39,772 nucleotides of DNA from a virus: positions 1 through 39,772 of the IMG/VR virus record IMGVR_UViG_3300028410_000024. One strand, given 5' to 3'. Shown in pieces: positions 19,445 through 27,304 of the stretch (position 1 is the stretch's first letter; each line of letters starts with the position of its first letter). The translations under genes were made by a program, and so were the position numbers. The notes under the pieces were generated by a model. That model was not told where the DNA came from, did no database searches, and saw only the letters and a program-made list of their open reading frames with translations.

Positions 19445-21571
19445 ATGGCAACACTAGTTAGTCCCGGCGTAGCGGTAGACGTAATTGACGAGTCCTTTTT
19501 CATTCCGGGCCGTCAGGCAACAGTACCGCTTATCTTCGTTGCTACGGCAGACGAAAAGGCGCAATCAGATGGCTCTACACCAGCAATCGGTACGTTTGAA
19601 GATAACGTAATCCGCACCGTAACCAGCCTGCGTCAGTCCGCACAGCTATACGGTACCCCACGATTCCTGACTGATTCAGCAGGAAATCCACAGCACGGCG
19701 ATGCGCGAAACGAATATGGCCTAGATGCTCTAAACAAGTATCTAGAAATTGGCGACCGCGCATATGTAATTCGTGCCAACATCAACTTAGACGACACCTA
19801 TGCAAATACGAAGGCACTATGGACTTCTAAAATCGCAGATTCGGGAGACACACTAAACGCACTTGTTGTCGATTTTATTACTGAATACAACGAAGAAAAT
19901 GGTTTGGTCCCTGCTTCGCCGGGATACAAGGAGACTGTAACCTCTTCAGAACTAAAGACACTAGTAGATACTGCTCTAGAAGACGTATTTTCTAGCTATT
20001 CCTTTAGCTCTACTACTTTCCAAGCAGATTTCTTGCAGGATAAGACAATCGATATCGAAGGGTATCAGGAAGTGATTTATGATAACACTGGTGGTAACAT
20101 CACAGGTTCCGATAACACGGGCCTAAACAATGATGCTACCCAGTATGGTTTCGAAATTACAGTATCTGACAACGGTGGTGTAAACACGTTTGTTGTGGCA
20201 GTTGCTGGTCAGGATGCACAGACATTTGCGGAGCTTATCTCTGAAATGGAAGCTGCTATTCAGGGTGTGACGGGCGATGCGGGAACTGTTGTTGAAATTC
20301 TTGCAGGGCGCATCCGCATCACTTCGGGTCTGGCGGGCGCAACATCGTCAGTTGACATCATTTCGGATGGGTCTAGTGGAACTACTGCTCTATTTGCAAA
20401 CACAAACTTGTTTAACTCGTTTGCTGCCCCAGTATCGGGCACAGGGCCGGGACCATTAAGCATTTACACCGATGACTTCACCTTGGTGATAGATACATAT
20501 GATGGTCTTAATGCCATTCTAGATAACTGGACTGCGGGTGGAACAGTTGCAACCGAATTCACTGCAAGTGAATCTGAAGGTGTACTTCTAGCAGCAGGAG
20601 CAGATTTTGATAATACCCTAGAGTTCCGCAATGGAACCTCATTGGGCGCAAATGATGCGGCACGCCGTGCAGCTATCGTACAGCAGATTCAAGATGCAAT
20701 CAACAACCCAAACAGTCTGATTCGTTCCGACCGTTTTGACTACAACCTAGTTCTAGCACCGGGATATTGGGAGGCTACCGATGAGCTTCTACGTCTCGCA
20801 GAGGATCAGGATGGTGAAGTATTCGTTATCGCTGATACCCCGTTTGACCGTGCACCAACCGGACCAAATGGAATTGTTGAATGGGCAGATGATAACAAAG
20901 TATTCAGCAACCTAGTTGCATACTATTACCCACATGGCATAACGTCAAACATTGACGGTGCAAATATCATGACAACCGCTGCATCTGGTGCACTTCGAGT
21001 ATTTGCGTTCAGTGATCAGAATGGAGAACTGTGGTATGCACCAGCTGGACCAACCCGTGGTGGTGCAAGTTTCTTCAACCGAATCGGATATGTTTCTGGA
21101 ACTTTGGGAACCGCAACACAATTTGTTGAAAACGATATCGATAAGGGCACACAGGATACATTGTTCGCAATTGATATCAACTACTTTGCAGACATTGTGA
21201 ACCGTGGTATCATCTTAATGGCACAGAACACTACACAATCCTCGTCTTCGGCTCTGGATCGAGTAAACGTATCACGTCTAACGGCATTCATTCGTCGTGA
21301 ACTACGTCGCCGTCTATTCGACTTCCTGTTCGAGCCGAACGATACGCTAACTCGACAGAACGTTAAGGCTGCAACTGATAGTTTCCTTGCAGAACTTGTC
21401 AGCCGTCGTGGGTTGTTCGATTACGCCACGCAGGTTGATGATGAGAACAACACTCCGGCAGTTGTAGACCGCAGTGAGCTTGTTATTGATATCGCTATCA
21501 AGCCTGTTAAGGCAGTAGAGTTCATTTTGGTCGATCTACGACTAGTTCGAACAGATGCGGTGATTCGATAA
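19445..21571 (+). CDS. 18: Contractile tail sheath protein gp18
   Basis: The 708-residue protein begins MATLVSPGVAVDVIDESFF, the standard sheath N-terminus that forms the inter-subunit mesh. Its C-terminal 250 residues carry the conserved sheath core (FFNRIGYVSGTLG, LTAFIRRELRRRLFDFLFEP, VKAVEFILVDLRLVRTD). It is slightly longer than T4 gp18 (659). An inserted segment (about residues 232-325) contains VAVAGQDAQTFAELI and is shared with the giant gp7-position protein. I chose the ATG at 19445, after GGGAGA, over an in-frame TTG 15 bases earlier. The sheath contracts on host contact to drive the tube through the cell envelope. Confidence 0.95.
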   Translation: MATLVSPGVAVDVIDESFFIPGRQATVPLIFVATADEKAQSDGSTPAIGTFEDNVIRTVTSLRQSAQLYGTPRFLTDSAGNPQHGDARNEYGLDALNKYLEIGDRAYVIRANINLDDTYANTKALWTSKIADSGDTLNALVVDFITEYNEENGLVPASPGYKETVTSSELKTLVDTALEDVFSSYSFSSTTFQADFLQDKTIDIEGYQEVIYDNTGGNITGSDNTGLNNDATQYGFEITVSDNGGVNTFVVAVAGQDAQTFAELISEMEAAIQGVTGDAGTVVEILAGRIRITSGLAGATSSVDIISDGSSGTTALFANTNLFNSFAAPVSGTGPGPLSIYTDDFTLVIDTYDGLNAILDNWTAGGTVATEFTASESEGVLLAAGADFDNTLEFRNGTSLGANDAARRAAIVQQIQDAINNPNSLIRSDRFDYNLVLAPGYWEATDELLRLAEDQDGEVFVIADTPFDRAPTGPNGIVEWADDNKVFSNLVAYYYPHGITSNIDGANIMTTAASGALRVFAFSDQNGELWYAPAGPTRGGASFFNRIGYVSGTLGTATQFVENDIDKGTQDTLFAIDINYFADIVNRGIILMAQNTTQSSSSALDRVNVSRLTAFIRRELRRRLFDFLFEPNDTLTRQNVKAATDSFLAELVSRRGLFDYATQVDDENNTPAVVDRSELVIDIAIKPVKAVEFILVDLRLVRTDAVIR

Positions 21572-21780
21572 TGGGATGGCGTCTAGAAAAATCAGCGGTG
21601 GAAATCAAGGATTACGCCGCTGAAATGAAAGACTCGTGGAATCGCAGAGACTGGAAAGGGAGAATTGGTCACTTTCCCGTTGATGTTTTCGTGGAAGCGT
21701 ATCGAAGAATGCCGTATACCCTTGGACATACTTCATTCTTTGGTAACCTAGCATTGTTACTCTATGTAATATTTTGGTAG
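21571..21780 (+). CDS. Small protein with a C-terminal membrane segment (69 aa)
   Basis: The ATG overlaps the stop codon of the sheath gene (TAATG), and a strong terminator follows immediately, so this is the last gene of the sheath transcript. The first 50 residues are charged (MGWRLEKSAVEIKDYAAEMK). The last 20 (FFGNLALLLYVIFW) are hydrophobic and would form one membrane anchor with the charged part in the cytoplasm. I do not recognise the family. Abundant co-expression with the sheath could suit a small lysis-related or superinfection protein, but nothing in the sequence decides this. Confidence 0.6.
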   Translation: MGWRLEKSAVEIKDYAAEMKDSWNRRDWKGRIGHFPVDVFVEAYRRMPYTLGHTSFFGNLALLLYVIFW

Positions 21781-21781
21781 T

Positions 21782-21807
21782 AAAAAGGAGGCTTAGCCCC
21801 CTTTTTT
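21782..21807. terminator. Bidirectional intrinsic terminator between convergent genes
   Basis: An 11-base arm AAAAAGGAGGC, a three-base loop and GCCCCCTTTTTT form a hairpin with one mismatch. It has a T-run on each strand. It ends the sheath transcript and overlaps the stop codon of the minus-strand gene, so it can serve both. Confidence 0.85.
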
Positions 21808-22561
21808 ATGCCTTGATGATTGGTTTTACTTTTTGATCATAGAAGCTATCTAAGCGGTTCTCCAACTTCTCCTTATTTTCCTTTGTAAGCTGGCGCTGCA
21901 TTGCACTATTCTTCCCATCCACACCATTGTTGAGGATACCCATGGCGATCTTTTTGAATTCTTCTAGGTTGTCACCGAAATATTCTTTCGCAAGGTGCCT
22001 GTGTGCAACTTTACCGGTTTCGCGCACACCAGTATCTTCAGTATCCATTTGCTGATTAAGATCATCACATGCTTCGTTGTACTCTTCTATACGATCATGA
22101 AGTTCTGCGACAACCTTTTCATACATAGCTTCAAAATATTTTTTACCGTTTACTAGTTGCTCATCTTCGTAACGAGTCTTTGAACCATCACTGTCGCCAG
22201 AATAATGTTGGCTCATATAGTTGTCAATACATGCCTTAATGGCAGATGCCCGTTTACGGTCTTTGGCTAAAAATGCATCAATCTCAGTTCTAACGGGAAG
22301 GCGATCTTCAACATCAACAACGATATGCATAACACCATCCTTTTTACCCAAACGAACAGACGGGGCGTCAGATGGTCGAATGGTCATGAATAAATCGACA
22401 GCACTGTTTTTGGTAATACGGCCTATATGAAAGCAGATTTTGTCTTTGTCAAAATCTATATGTGCATCATCAAGTACGTCAAGCATTTTTTGGTAAATTA
22501 GATCGGAACTGGCTTGTTCTTGAAGAACCATCTCTGTAATAAAAGTTTTGAACTTAAGCAT
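21806..22561 (-). CDS. Possible internal (capsid-targeted) protein, unknown function
   Basis: A lone minus-strand gene among plus-strand tail genes encodes 251 residues. I chose the ATG that starts MLKFKTFITEM because GGAG lies six bases ahead; an upstream in-frame ATG overlaps that ribosome-binding site. The N-terminus resembles the T4 capsid-targeting sequence (MKTYQEFIxE), which directs internal proteins and Alt into the prohead and is cut after Glu by gp21. Here the cut would follow residue 10. The rest is charged and helical, with a short beta-rich portion (residues 40-90), a Lys-rich end and no catalytic motif I recognise. If the signal is real, the protein would be packed in the head and delivered to the host with the DNA. 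The targeting role is inferred from about ten residues. Confidence 0.55.
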   Translation of the reverse strand: MLKFKTFITEMVLQEQASSDLIYQKMLDVLDDAHIDFDKDKICFHIGRITKNSAVDLFMTIRPSDAPSVRLGKKDGVMHIVVDVEDRLPVRTEIDAFLAKDRKRASAIKACIDNYMSQHYSGDSDGSKTRYEDEQLVNGKKYFEAMYEKVVAELHDRIEEYNEACDDLNQQMDTEDTGVRETGKVAHRHLAKEYFGDNLEEFKKIAMGILNNGVDGKNSAMQRQLTKENKEKLENRLDSFYDQKVKPIIKA

Positions 22562-22583
22562 CGTGGACTCCATTATGTACATA

Positions 22584-22591
22584 TATTTATT
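22584..22591 (-). promoter_or_regulatory. Possible late promoter (AATAAATA) for the minus-strand gene
   Basis: On the minus strand AATAAATATATG lies 22 bases before the chosen ATG at 22561. It differs from TATAAATA in the first base. It is close to, and divergent from, the promoter of the tail tube gene. Confidence 0.4.
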
Positions 22592-22632
22592 TGTTGGGCA
22601 GTTAAAAACACATAAAAAATAAGTACATGTTG

Positions 22633-22640
22633 TATAAATA
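22633..22640 (+). promoter_or_regulatory. T4-like late promoter (TATAAATA) ahead of the tail tube gene
   Basis: A perfect TATAAATA, followed by C, lies 29 bases before the tail tube ATG. A GGAG ribosome-binding site follows it. This is one of the exact matches in the window, as expected for a very highly expressed gene. Confidence 0.75.
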
Positions 22641-22669
22641 CTTGTAGTAACCTTTATGGAGAATTACCA

Positions 22670-23263
22670 ATGGCATTGATTACTGACTTGGGTGTTGACG
22701 GTGGCGGCATCGCTCAACCGAGATTAAAGCACAAGTGGGCAATCACCTTCCAGAATATGGCGGGTGACTCCGAACCCCTGCGTCTGAACGCGATTAGTGC
22801 AGATCGACCAAAATTGCAATTTGAAGAAGTTGTACTTGATCGTTACAACTCAAAAGCATATGTTGCTGGTAAGCACTCCTTCGAAGTTTTGAACGTGACA
22901 TTTGAAGACGATCTAAATGGCGGTGTTACATCTGCTATTCAGGAACAACTAGAGCTACAACAGAATATCATTGGTCTAAACGCAGCACCACGTCTGCCGT
23001 CCGCAGCAGCAGGGCAGGATTATAAGTTTGCGGTTAAAATGGACCTACTTGACGGTAACACGCGGGTCGTGGAAACTTGGGTTCTAGAAGGTGTATTCAT
23101 TCAGAACGCAGACTTCGACGGCGTAGACTACGCTGCATCTGAATCTATCAAGGTCACCGTTGCATTCCGTTATGACCACGCTCGACAGAACGTCAATCCA
23201 GACGGTGTATCAGGTAAGGCTACCGGTGGTGCTGGTTCTACGGGAAGCGGTTTCATCCTATAA
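22670..23263 (+). CDS. 19: Tail tube protein gp19
   Basis: The 197-residue protein is the major tail tube subunit. LKHKWAITFQNMAG, RPKLQFEEVVLDRYNSKAYVAGK (about residues 45-67) and the strand LNVTFEDDLNGGVTSAIQEQL are typical of the T4 gp19 family, and the later WVLEGVFIQNADFDGVDYA completes the beta-barrel. The length is near T4 gp19 (163 aa), with a short Gly/Ser-rich C-terminal tail. It has its own late promoter and a very strong terminator, so it is made as a single-gene transcript, which fits the large number of copies needed. Confidence 0.93.
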   Translation: MALITDLGVDGGGIAQPRLKHKWAITFQNMAGDSEPLRLNAISADRPKLQFEEVVLDRYNSKAYVAGKHSFEVLNVTFEDDLNGGVTSAIQEQLELQQNIIGLNAAPRLPSAAAGQDYKFAVKMDLLDGNTRVVETWVLEGVFIQNADFDGVDYAASESIKVTVAFRYDHARQNVNPDGVSGKATGGAGSTGSGFIL

Positions 23264-23305
23264 TCTTAAGGTGAGAGCCACGGGTGGTGCCTTGGCTCTG
23301 TTGGT

Positions 23306-23343
23306 AAAGGGGGGGGGGCTCGTGTTTGCGAGCCCCCCTTTTG
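23306..23343 (+). terminator. Strong intrinsic terminator after the tail tube gene
   Basis: A run of ten G followed by CTCG, the loop TGTTTG, then CGAGCCCCCC and TTTT form a ten-pair GC-rich stem with a T-run. The ten-G run is longer than the six C that pair with it, leaving extra Gs on the 5' side. Confidence 0.9.
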
Positions 23344-23344
23344 T

Positions 23345-23352
23345 TATAAATA
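23345..23352 (+). promoter_or_regulatory. T4-like late promoter (TATAAATA) after the tube terminator
   Basis: An exact TATAAATAC begins two bases after the T-run of the preceding terminator and 29 bases before the ATG at 23374. Terminator and promoter are thus back to back, insulating the tube gene from the next operon. Confidence 0.72.
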
Positions 23353-23373
23353 CTACAAACAGCAGAGGTTAAC

Positions 23374-24438
23374 ATGGCTAAAGGTTCATTTAAAAACTTA
23401 TCATACCGTGCGGGGATAGCTAACACTGAGCAGGGTGTTATAGATAAATTTTCAACTATTGCACGGCCTAAGTTAAAGTTTAACTTTACAGTTACTTTTA
23501 AATTCAGAAATCCAACGTTTATTGGCGGTGTCGGTGGGAAAGGTGACGATGGTACTATGTTTGATGAGGTTACGTTTGCACTAAAGCAAGCCTCTCGTCC
23601 CAATCCAACCATAATGTACCAAGATGTAAATTTCTATAATTATAGAACCAAGGTTGCAACCAAAGTTGATTATGGTACTATGCAACTTACGTTCTATGAT
23701 GATGTGCAAAATAATGCACATAATTTATTTGAAGTTTATTTAAAGATGATCAGCCCCATTGCAAACGCCAATGCCGGCCGAGCGAGTATGTTGGCAAATG
23801 AATCTATGCCTTCAAGAAACAAAGATTTCAATATTGATCCGGGCACAGTTCTAGAGGGTGGTACTGGATCACTTGGACCACTTCCTAACCAAAATGGTGG
23901 CCAGTATGGACTTTTGGAAAATATAACTATTCGCCATTGGTTCTTTAGTCAGACGGAAAAAAGAATTGAAGGTCCGCCAGAAGTGGATGCTTTTCAGGTG
24001 GGCAAAACTTCAATAGAAAACTCAACAGGTAACACACTCGACCCTGAAAATATCAGCTATGTGGAATATCAATTCCTAAACCCCAAGATAATTAACATGA
24101 CCTTCGATGAGTTGGATATGGCAACATCTGACGCTAGTACTATAATGTCAACGTTCAATTATGATTCAGTTTATATCAATTCACCAATGTCTACACGACC
24201 AGAAGCTGAAACGCAGCCGGTATTTCCAGATGATAATAAGTTCACACTAAATGACGTAAGGGCTAAAATTGTAGATATCCAGAGGCTCATACGACGAGTA
24301 AAACGTTTGGATACTCTTCCAGATATTTCGGTGTTAGAAACGGCTGGCCTAATTGTCCCACCAATAACTGGAAATCTGCCAAACATTCAACTGCCAAAAC
24401 CGGTAGTTGATAATTTGCCACCTATACTAAATTTCTAA
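23374..24438 (+). CDS. Second tail-tube-like protein (possible tube initiator)
   Basis: The 354-residue protein begins MAKGSFKNLSYRAGIANTEQ. Its first 130 residues look like a tail tube barrel (RPKLKFNFTVTFKF, then RTKVATKVDYGTMQLTFYDD, about residues 85-104, close in pattern to the loop-strand of gp19). The remainder includes a Pro-rich C-terminus. T4 has two tube-fold baseplate proteins, gp48 and gp54, that cap the hub and start tube polymerisation; this length (354) is similar to theirs (364 and 320). I infer a tube-initiator or adaptor role but cannot say which. It follows gp19 and precedes gp4. Confidence 0.6.
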   Translation: MAKGSFKNLSYRAGIANTEQGVIDKFSTIARPKLKFNFTVTFKFRNPTFIGGVGGKGDDGTMFDEVTFALKQASRPNPTIMYQDVNFYNYRTKVATKVDYGTMQLTFYDDVQNNAHNLFEVYLKMISPIANANAGRASMLANESMPSRNKDFNIDPGTVLEGGTGSLGPLPNQNGGQYGLLENITIRHWFFSQTEKRIEGPPEVDAFQVGKTSIENSTGNTLDPENISYVEYQFLNPKIINMTFDELDMATSDASTIMSTFNYDSVYINSPMSTRPEAETQPVFPDDNKFTLNDVRAKIVDIQRLIRRVKRLDTLPDISVLETAGLIVPPITGNLPNIQLPKPVVDNLPPILNF

Positions 24439-24439
24439 T

Positions 24440-24892
24440 ATGTACAAGAACAATAATTGGCGACAGAGTTACTATGAAGTAAAGAACCCCCAGAAGTATA
24501 AGGGAGACGTAAAAAATGTCTTCTATCGTTCTTCTTGGGAGTTTGAAGCATTTAAGTTTTGTGACAACAACCCCAACGTATTGGAATGGTCGTCCGAAGA
24601 AATCATTATACCATATGCGATGCCTACCGAAAGTGGTGGGGTAAGACCGGCCAAGTATTATCCTGATCTTTATATGAAATATAAGAATACATCAGGCAAT
24701 ATATGTCAAGAACTTATTGAAATAAAGCCTAAGAGAGAAACACGCCCATCACAAGCAAGAAACCCAAAGACAAAGATGATGGAAAACGCTACTTACCAAA
24801 AAAACATGCTTAAATGGGAAGCTGCACGTAAATGGTGTCAACACAACGGGATGATTTTTCGAGTTATAACCGAGAACGATCAGTTCAAATAG
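24440..24892 (+). CDS. 4: Head completion protein gp4 (nuclease-like fold)
   Basis: The 150-residue protein matches T4 gp4 (150 aa, also called gp50/65): KYKGDVKNVFYRSSWEFEAF near the start, WSSEEIIIPY, then YPDLYMKY and ELIEIKPKRET, and a terminal MIFRVITENDQF. The D and ExK positions (in YPDLYMKY and LIEIKPK) form the D...ExK core of the PD-(D/E)XK nuclease-like fold that the family shares with Tn7 TnsA-type proteins. gp4 completes the DNA-filled head so that the neck and tail can attach. It starts two bases after the upstream gene, so it is probably coupled to it. Confidence 0.92.
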   Translation: MYKNNNWRQSYYEVKNPQKYKGDVKNVFYRSSWEFEAFKFCDNNPNVLEWSSEEIIIPYAMPTESGGVRPAKYYPDLYMKYKNTSGNICQELIEIKPKRETRPSQARNPKTKMMENATYQKNMLKWEAARKWCQHNGMIFRVITENDQFK

Positions 24893-24913
24893 TCATCAAG
24901 TTGGGTTCAAAAC

Positions 24914-24921
24914 GCTAAATA
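24914..24921 (+). promoter_or_regulatory. Weak late-promoter-like element (GCTAAATA)
   Basis: GCTAAATATAAG lies 24 bases before the ATG at 24945. It keeps the TAAATA core but not the first bases of TATAAATA. It is the only candidate in this gap. Confidence 0.3.
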
Positions 24922-24944
24922 TAAGAAAGGATTGAGGAATATCA

Positions 24945-26261
24945 ATGCGCAAGATTGCTGAAACAGCGGCAGGGGGCAGCACCGGAGCCGGTTCTATTGC
25001 CACCGTACCGAGCAACCGTCTAGGTGGCATGCAGACTCGTATGTCGCTTGTGGACTTTATGAAGAAATTTTACGGTCGTATGAACAACCGTAATAAGTTT
25101 CATCCTTTCAAAATGGAAGGGTCTATTCACAGAATAGTAGAAACCGCAGGTTTCCCATATCAACTAGACGATGCTACCTCTCGTATGAAATCTATGCAAA
25201 TGCAGGGTGAAATTGAGAGCTACCATAAAGAGACTGATGTTATAACCTATGGTATTGAAGATGACGAAGGTTCGCTGATGAAAGTCACCGTTCCTATCGA
25301 TCAGGGTGAAGAGTTCGAACGCCATGTTGCACAATCATTGGCAGACGTTATGGACTTCAAGAAGACTGGACATGGTGAAGACAAAACTCTGGCCGAACTC
25401 CTATATGAGTTAAAGGATCAGTTCACCATCATCAATGCAGAGTTCCCCCAGATTCCTAAAGACGCAATATACAATGCGTCCGAGATTACAGAAGACCTGC
25501 CCGATGGTGAAGAAGGCGATGATGCCGACTTTGATGGCGAAGAAGGCGATGATGCCGACTTTAATGGTGATGGAGGGGATATTGGTGACGAAGAAGGTGA
25601 TGGTCTAGACTTTGATGGCGAAGGTGACGACGAGGATAGTGACCTTGGTGTTGATTTCGAAGACGGTGAAGAAAGTGAGGAATCTCTACTGAAGTCTATC
25701 CTTGGAATGTTAAAATCACAGGCAGAGCGCGATATTGCCCAAGCAAACGCAGAAGCTGAAAAGGCCAAAGCAAAACAGGCCGAACTGGCACTATCCTCTT
25801 CACAAAAAGAAATGTCACAGCAAGAAGAAATGGTTGCTGCAGAAGCAGAACTAGATGCCGAGAAAGAGCGCGAAAAAAAGGCTAAGAAAATGGCCGAGCT
25901 TGCAAAATACAACATTAAGAAAAGACGCAACGAAGGTTTTTCTCCGCTTTTTAGAGAAGCTCTTGACCCAAACGCCAACCGTATGTCTGTGCAGCGTGAC
26001 CGTATGAATATTCAGCAGACAATGAAAGCTGATAACGACGCAAGTCCAGAAGACAAAGCTTTCATTCAGCGTCGTAAGCAGCAAGCGTTGAGAATTAATC
26101 AAATTGAAATGCGTGCCGCTATGGATAAAAAGCGACATGAGCGAGAACAACAAATGAAAGATCGGGAGCAAGAGCAAGACCCGAATCAAGACCCGAATCA
26201 AGATCAAAATCAAGATCAAAATCAAGATCGTAGCGCACGTCAACCAAGGGGTCCACAATGA
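24945..26261 (+). CDS. Acidic repeat / coiled-coil protein, possible scaffold or virion protein
   Basis: The 438-residue protein has three parts. Residues 1-180 are a mixed globular region with a Gly/Ala-rich start (ETAAGGSTGAGSIATVPSN) seen in several T4-like phage proteins. Residues about 185-250 are a strongly acidic repeat (DGEEGDDADF twice, then variants). Residues about 255-395 are a charged helix rich in Glu, Lys, Ala and Gln, probably coiled coil. The last 25 residues are DPNQ/DQNQ repeats. No enzyme motif is visible. The composition recalls head scaffolding or core proteins, and gp4 is next door, but the function is not established. The stop overlaps the next gene (ATGA). Confidence 0.6.
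   Translation: MRKIAETAAGGSTGAGSIATVPSNRLGGMQTRMSLVDFMKKFYGRMNNRNKFHPFKMEGSIHRIVETAGFPYQLDDATSRMKSMQMQGEIESYHKETDVITYGIEDDEGSLMKVTVPIDQGEEFERHVAQSLADVMDFKKTGHGEDKTLAELLYELKDQFTIINAEFPQIPKDAIYNASEITEDLPDGEEGDDADFDGEEGDDADFNGDGGDIGDEEGDGLDFDGEGDDEDSDLGVDFEDGEESEESLLKSILGMLKSQAERDIAQANAEAEKAKAKQAELALSSSQKEMSQQEEMVAAEAELDAEKEREKKAKKMAELAKYNIKKRRNEGFSPLFREALDPNANRMSVQRDRMNIQQTMKADNDASPEDKAFIQRRKQQALRINQIEMRAAMDKKRHEREQQMKDREQEQDPNQDPNQDQNQDQNQDRSARQPRGPQ
25509..25562 (+). repeat. Exact 24-base direct repeat encoding EEGDDADF
   Basis: A 24-base sequence occurs at 25509-25532 and exactly again at 25539-25562, with a 30-base period. It lies inside the acidic stretch of the surrounding gene and keeps the reading frame. 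Confidence 0.9.
26177..26228 (+). repeat. Short tandem repeat encoding DPNQ/DQNQ
   Basis: Five 12-base units of the type caagacccgaat or caagatcaaaat run in tandem and encode Q-D-P-N or Q-D-Q-N near the end of the acidic protein. The period is a multiple of three, so copy-number change keeps the frame. Confidence 0.85.
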
Positions 26262-26776
26262 CACGACTATTTAATATTCTAGACGAATCACTTCTAGAGT
26301 TCGAGCAAAAATTAACTGAAGGCGATGAGCGACTTATCAACGAAGCAAACACGGCATATGATAAGATGGTCGATATGCTAGACGAAATTAATGAACTTCG
26401 CGAAATGCTTTCTGGTGAAAAATTATCACCCCAAGCGAGATTAGTTGCAAATCAAATCATTGACGAGATGAGCAAAGAAATACCATTCGATGAATATCGT
26501 ACTATGCTTGAGAAGGTGGAGCGACAGTTCCGCCGCTATAGTGGGCAAGACACGCTTAAGCGCCAGTACCGTTGTACGACTGGACAGAAAGCCGGTAGAA
26601 TTGTTACTTCGCCTGAAAAATGTGGCATTCGCAAGGACCCAATGGCTGTGCGTCGTGGAAAGAAAGCATCTCGTATGAAAAAGGGGCAGCGTGTACGTAA
26701 GACACAGTTCACTAAGCGTAAGACAGCTTCTAAGCGTCTAGTCCGATTGAACAAAGCTATGGGAGGCGATAAGTAA
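26258..26776 (+). CDS. Protein with acidic N-terminus and basic RCTTG/C-motif tail, unknown function
   Basis: The 172-residue protein starts in an ATGA overlap with the previous gene. Residues 1-100 are acidic and helical. From residue 101 it changes sharply: KRQYRCTTGQKAGRIVTSPE, Cys at 122, then a Lys/Arg-rich tail to the end. A motif of this kind (R-C-T, a G-R-[IV]-V turn, a second Cys, a basic tail) recurs in small proteins of T4-like marine phages as I recall them. The paired Cys106/Cys122 could bind metal or form a disulfide, and the tail could bind nucleic acid. A head or DNA-associated role is inference from charge and context. Confidence 0.6.
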   Translation: MTRLFNILDESLLEFEQKLTEGDERLINEANTAYDKMVDMLDEINELREMLSGEKLSPQARLVANQIIDEMSKEIPFDEYRTMLEKVERQFRRYSGQDTLKRQYRCTTGQKAGRIVTSPEKCGIRKDPMAVRRGKKASRMKKGQRVRKTQFTKRKTASKRLVRLNKAMGGDK

Positions 26777-27249
26777 TGTATTTCAAAAATGGCCAAGAGC
26801 TTTTGGAGTTCATGAACACTATCGACCTAGATAAAAGCACCCTAATCTTTAAGGAGAGTGCTAAAAAGCCGTGTGCATGTGAGGGTAAGAGCAAATGCCA
26901 GTGCCCGCCTAAGAAAGACGACACAGTGGCCGAAAGCATGGTCAAGGTTAGCGACGCGGCAACCAAAATCATAGTAGAATCTTTTGTTGAATCTGAAGAA
27001 TTCGATCTTGTTACGTCGGAAACTGTAGATGAGAATATTTTCTATGTCAACGACTACGAAGCTATCGAAAATGCATGCGGCACTGGCCGTCTGCAAATTG
27101 GTGAAACTACTACGTTTATGAATATGTGTGAAATGGATAATAAGGCAACCGTTCATTTGGATATAGTTGTTGAGGGTAAACAGCGTACAAACGTACCATT
27201 CACATTACTTAAAACTAGCGTAGCACCATATTTAGTTTTAAGCAAGTAA
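26776..27249 (+). CDS. Unknown protein with a CxCxxxxxCxC cluster
   Basis: The 157-residue protein starts in a TAATG overlap with the previous stop, making it the third gene of a coupled set. Residues about 31-43 hold KKPCACEGKSKCQCPPKK, four cysteines in thirteen residues, which could bind zinc. The rest is mixed alpha/beta with more cysteines at about 100 and 118. No known family was recognised. Confidence 0.6.
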   Translation: MYFKNGQELLEFMNTIDLDKSTLIFKESAKKPCACEGKSKCQCPPKKDDTVAESMVKVSDAATKIIVESFVESEEFDLVTSETVDENIFYVNDYEAIENACGTGRLQIGETTTFMNMCEMDNKATVHLDIVVEGKQRTNVPFTLLKTSVAPYLVLSK

Positions 27250-27284
27250 CATTTAATGTGCAGAATTATACATACCCTTGTAGC

Positions 27285-27292
27285 TATAAATT
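27285..27292 (+). promoter_or_regulatory. Late-promoter-like element (TATAAATT)
   Basis: TATAAATT lies 12 bases before the ATG at 27305, immediately ahead of an AGGAG ribosome-binding site. It matches TATAAATA in seven of eight bases. The leader would be very short. Confidence 0.45.
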
Positions 27293-27304
27293 CTAGGAGT
27301 AGGT

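Noticed and set aside
25418-25978. Minus-strand 186-residue Ser/Pro-rich frame
   Set aside because: It is antisense to the acidic and coiled-coil coding region; its low-complexity composition reflects the opposite strand.
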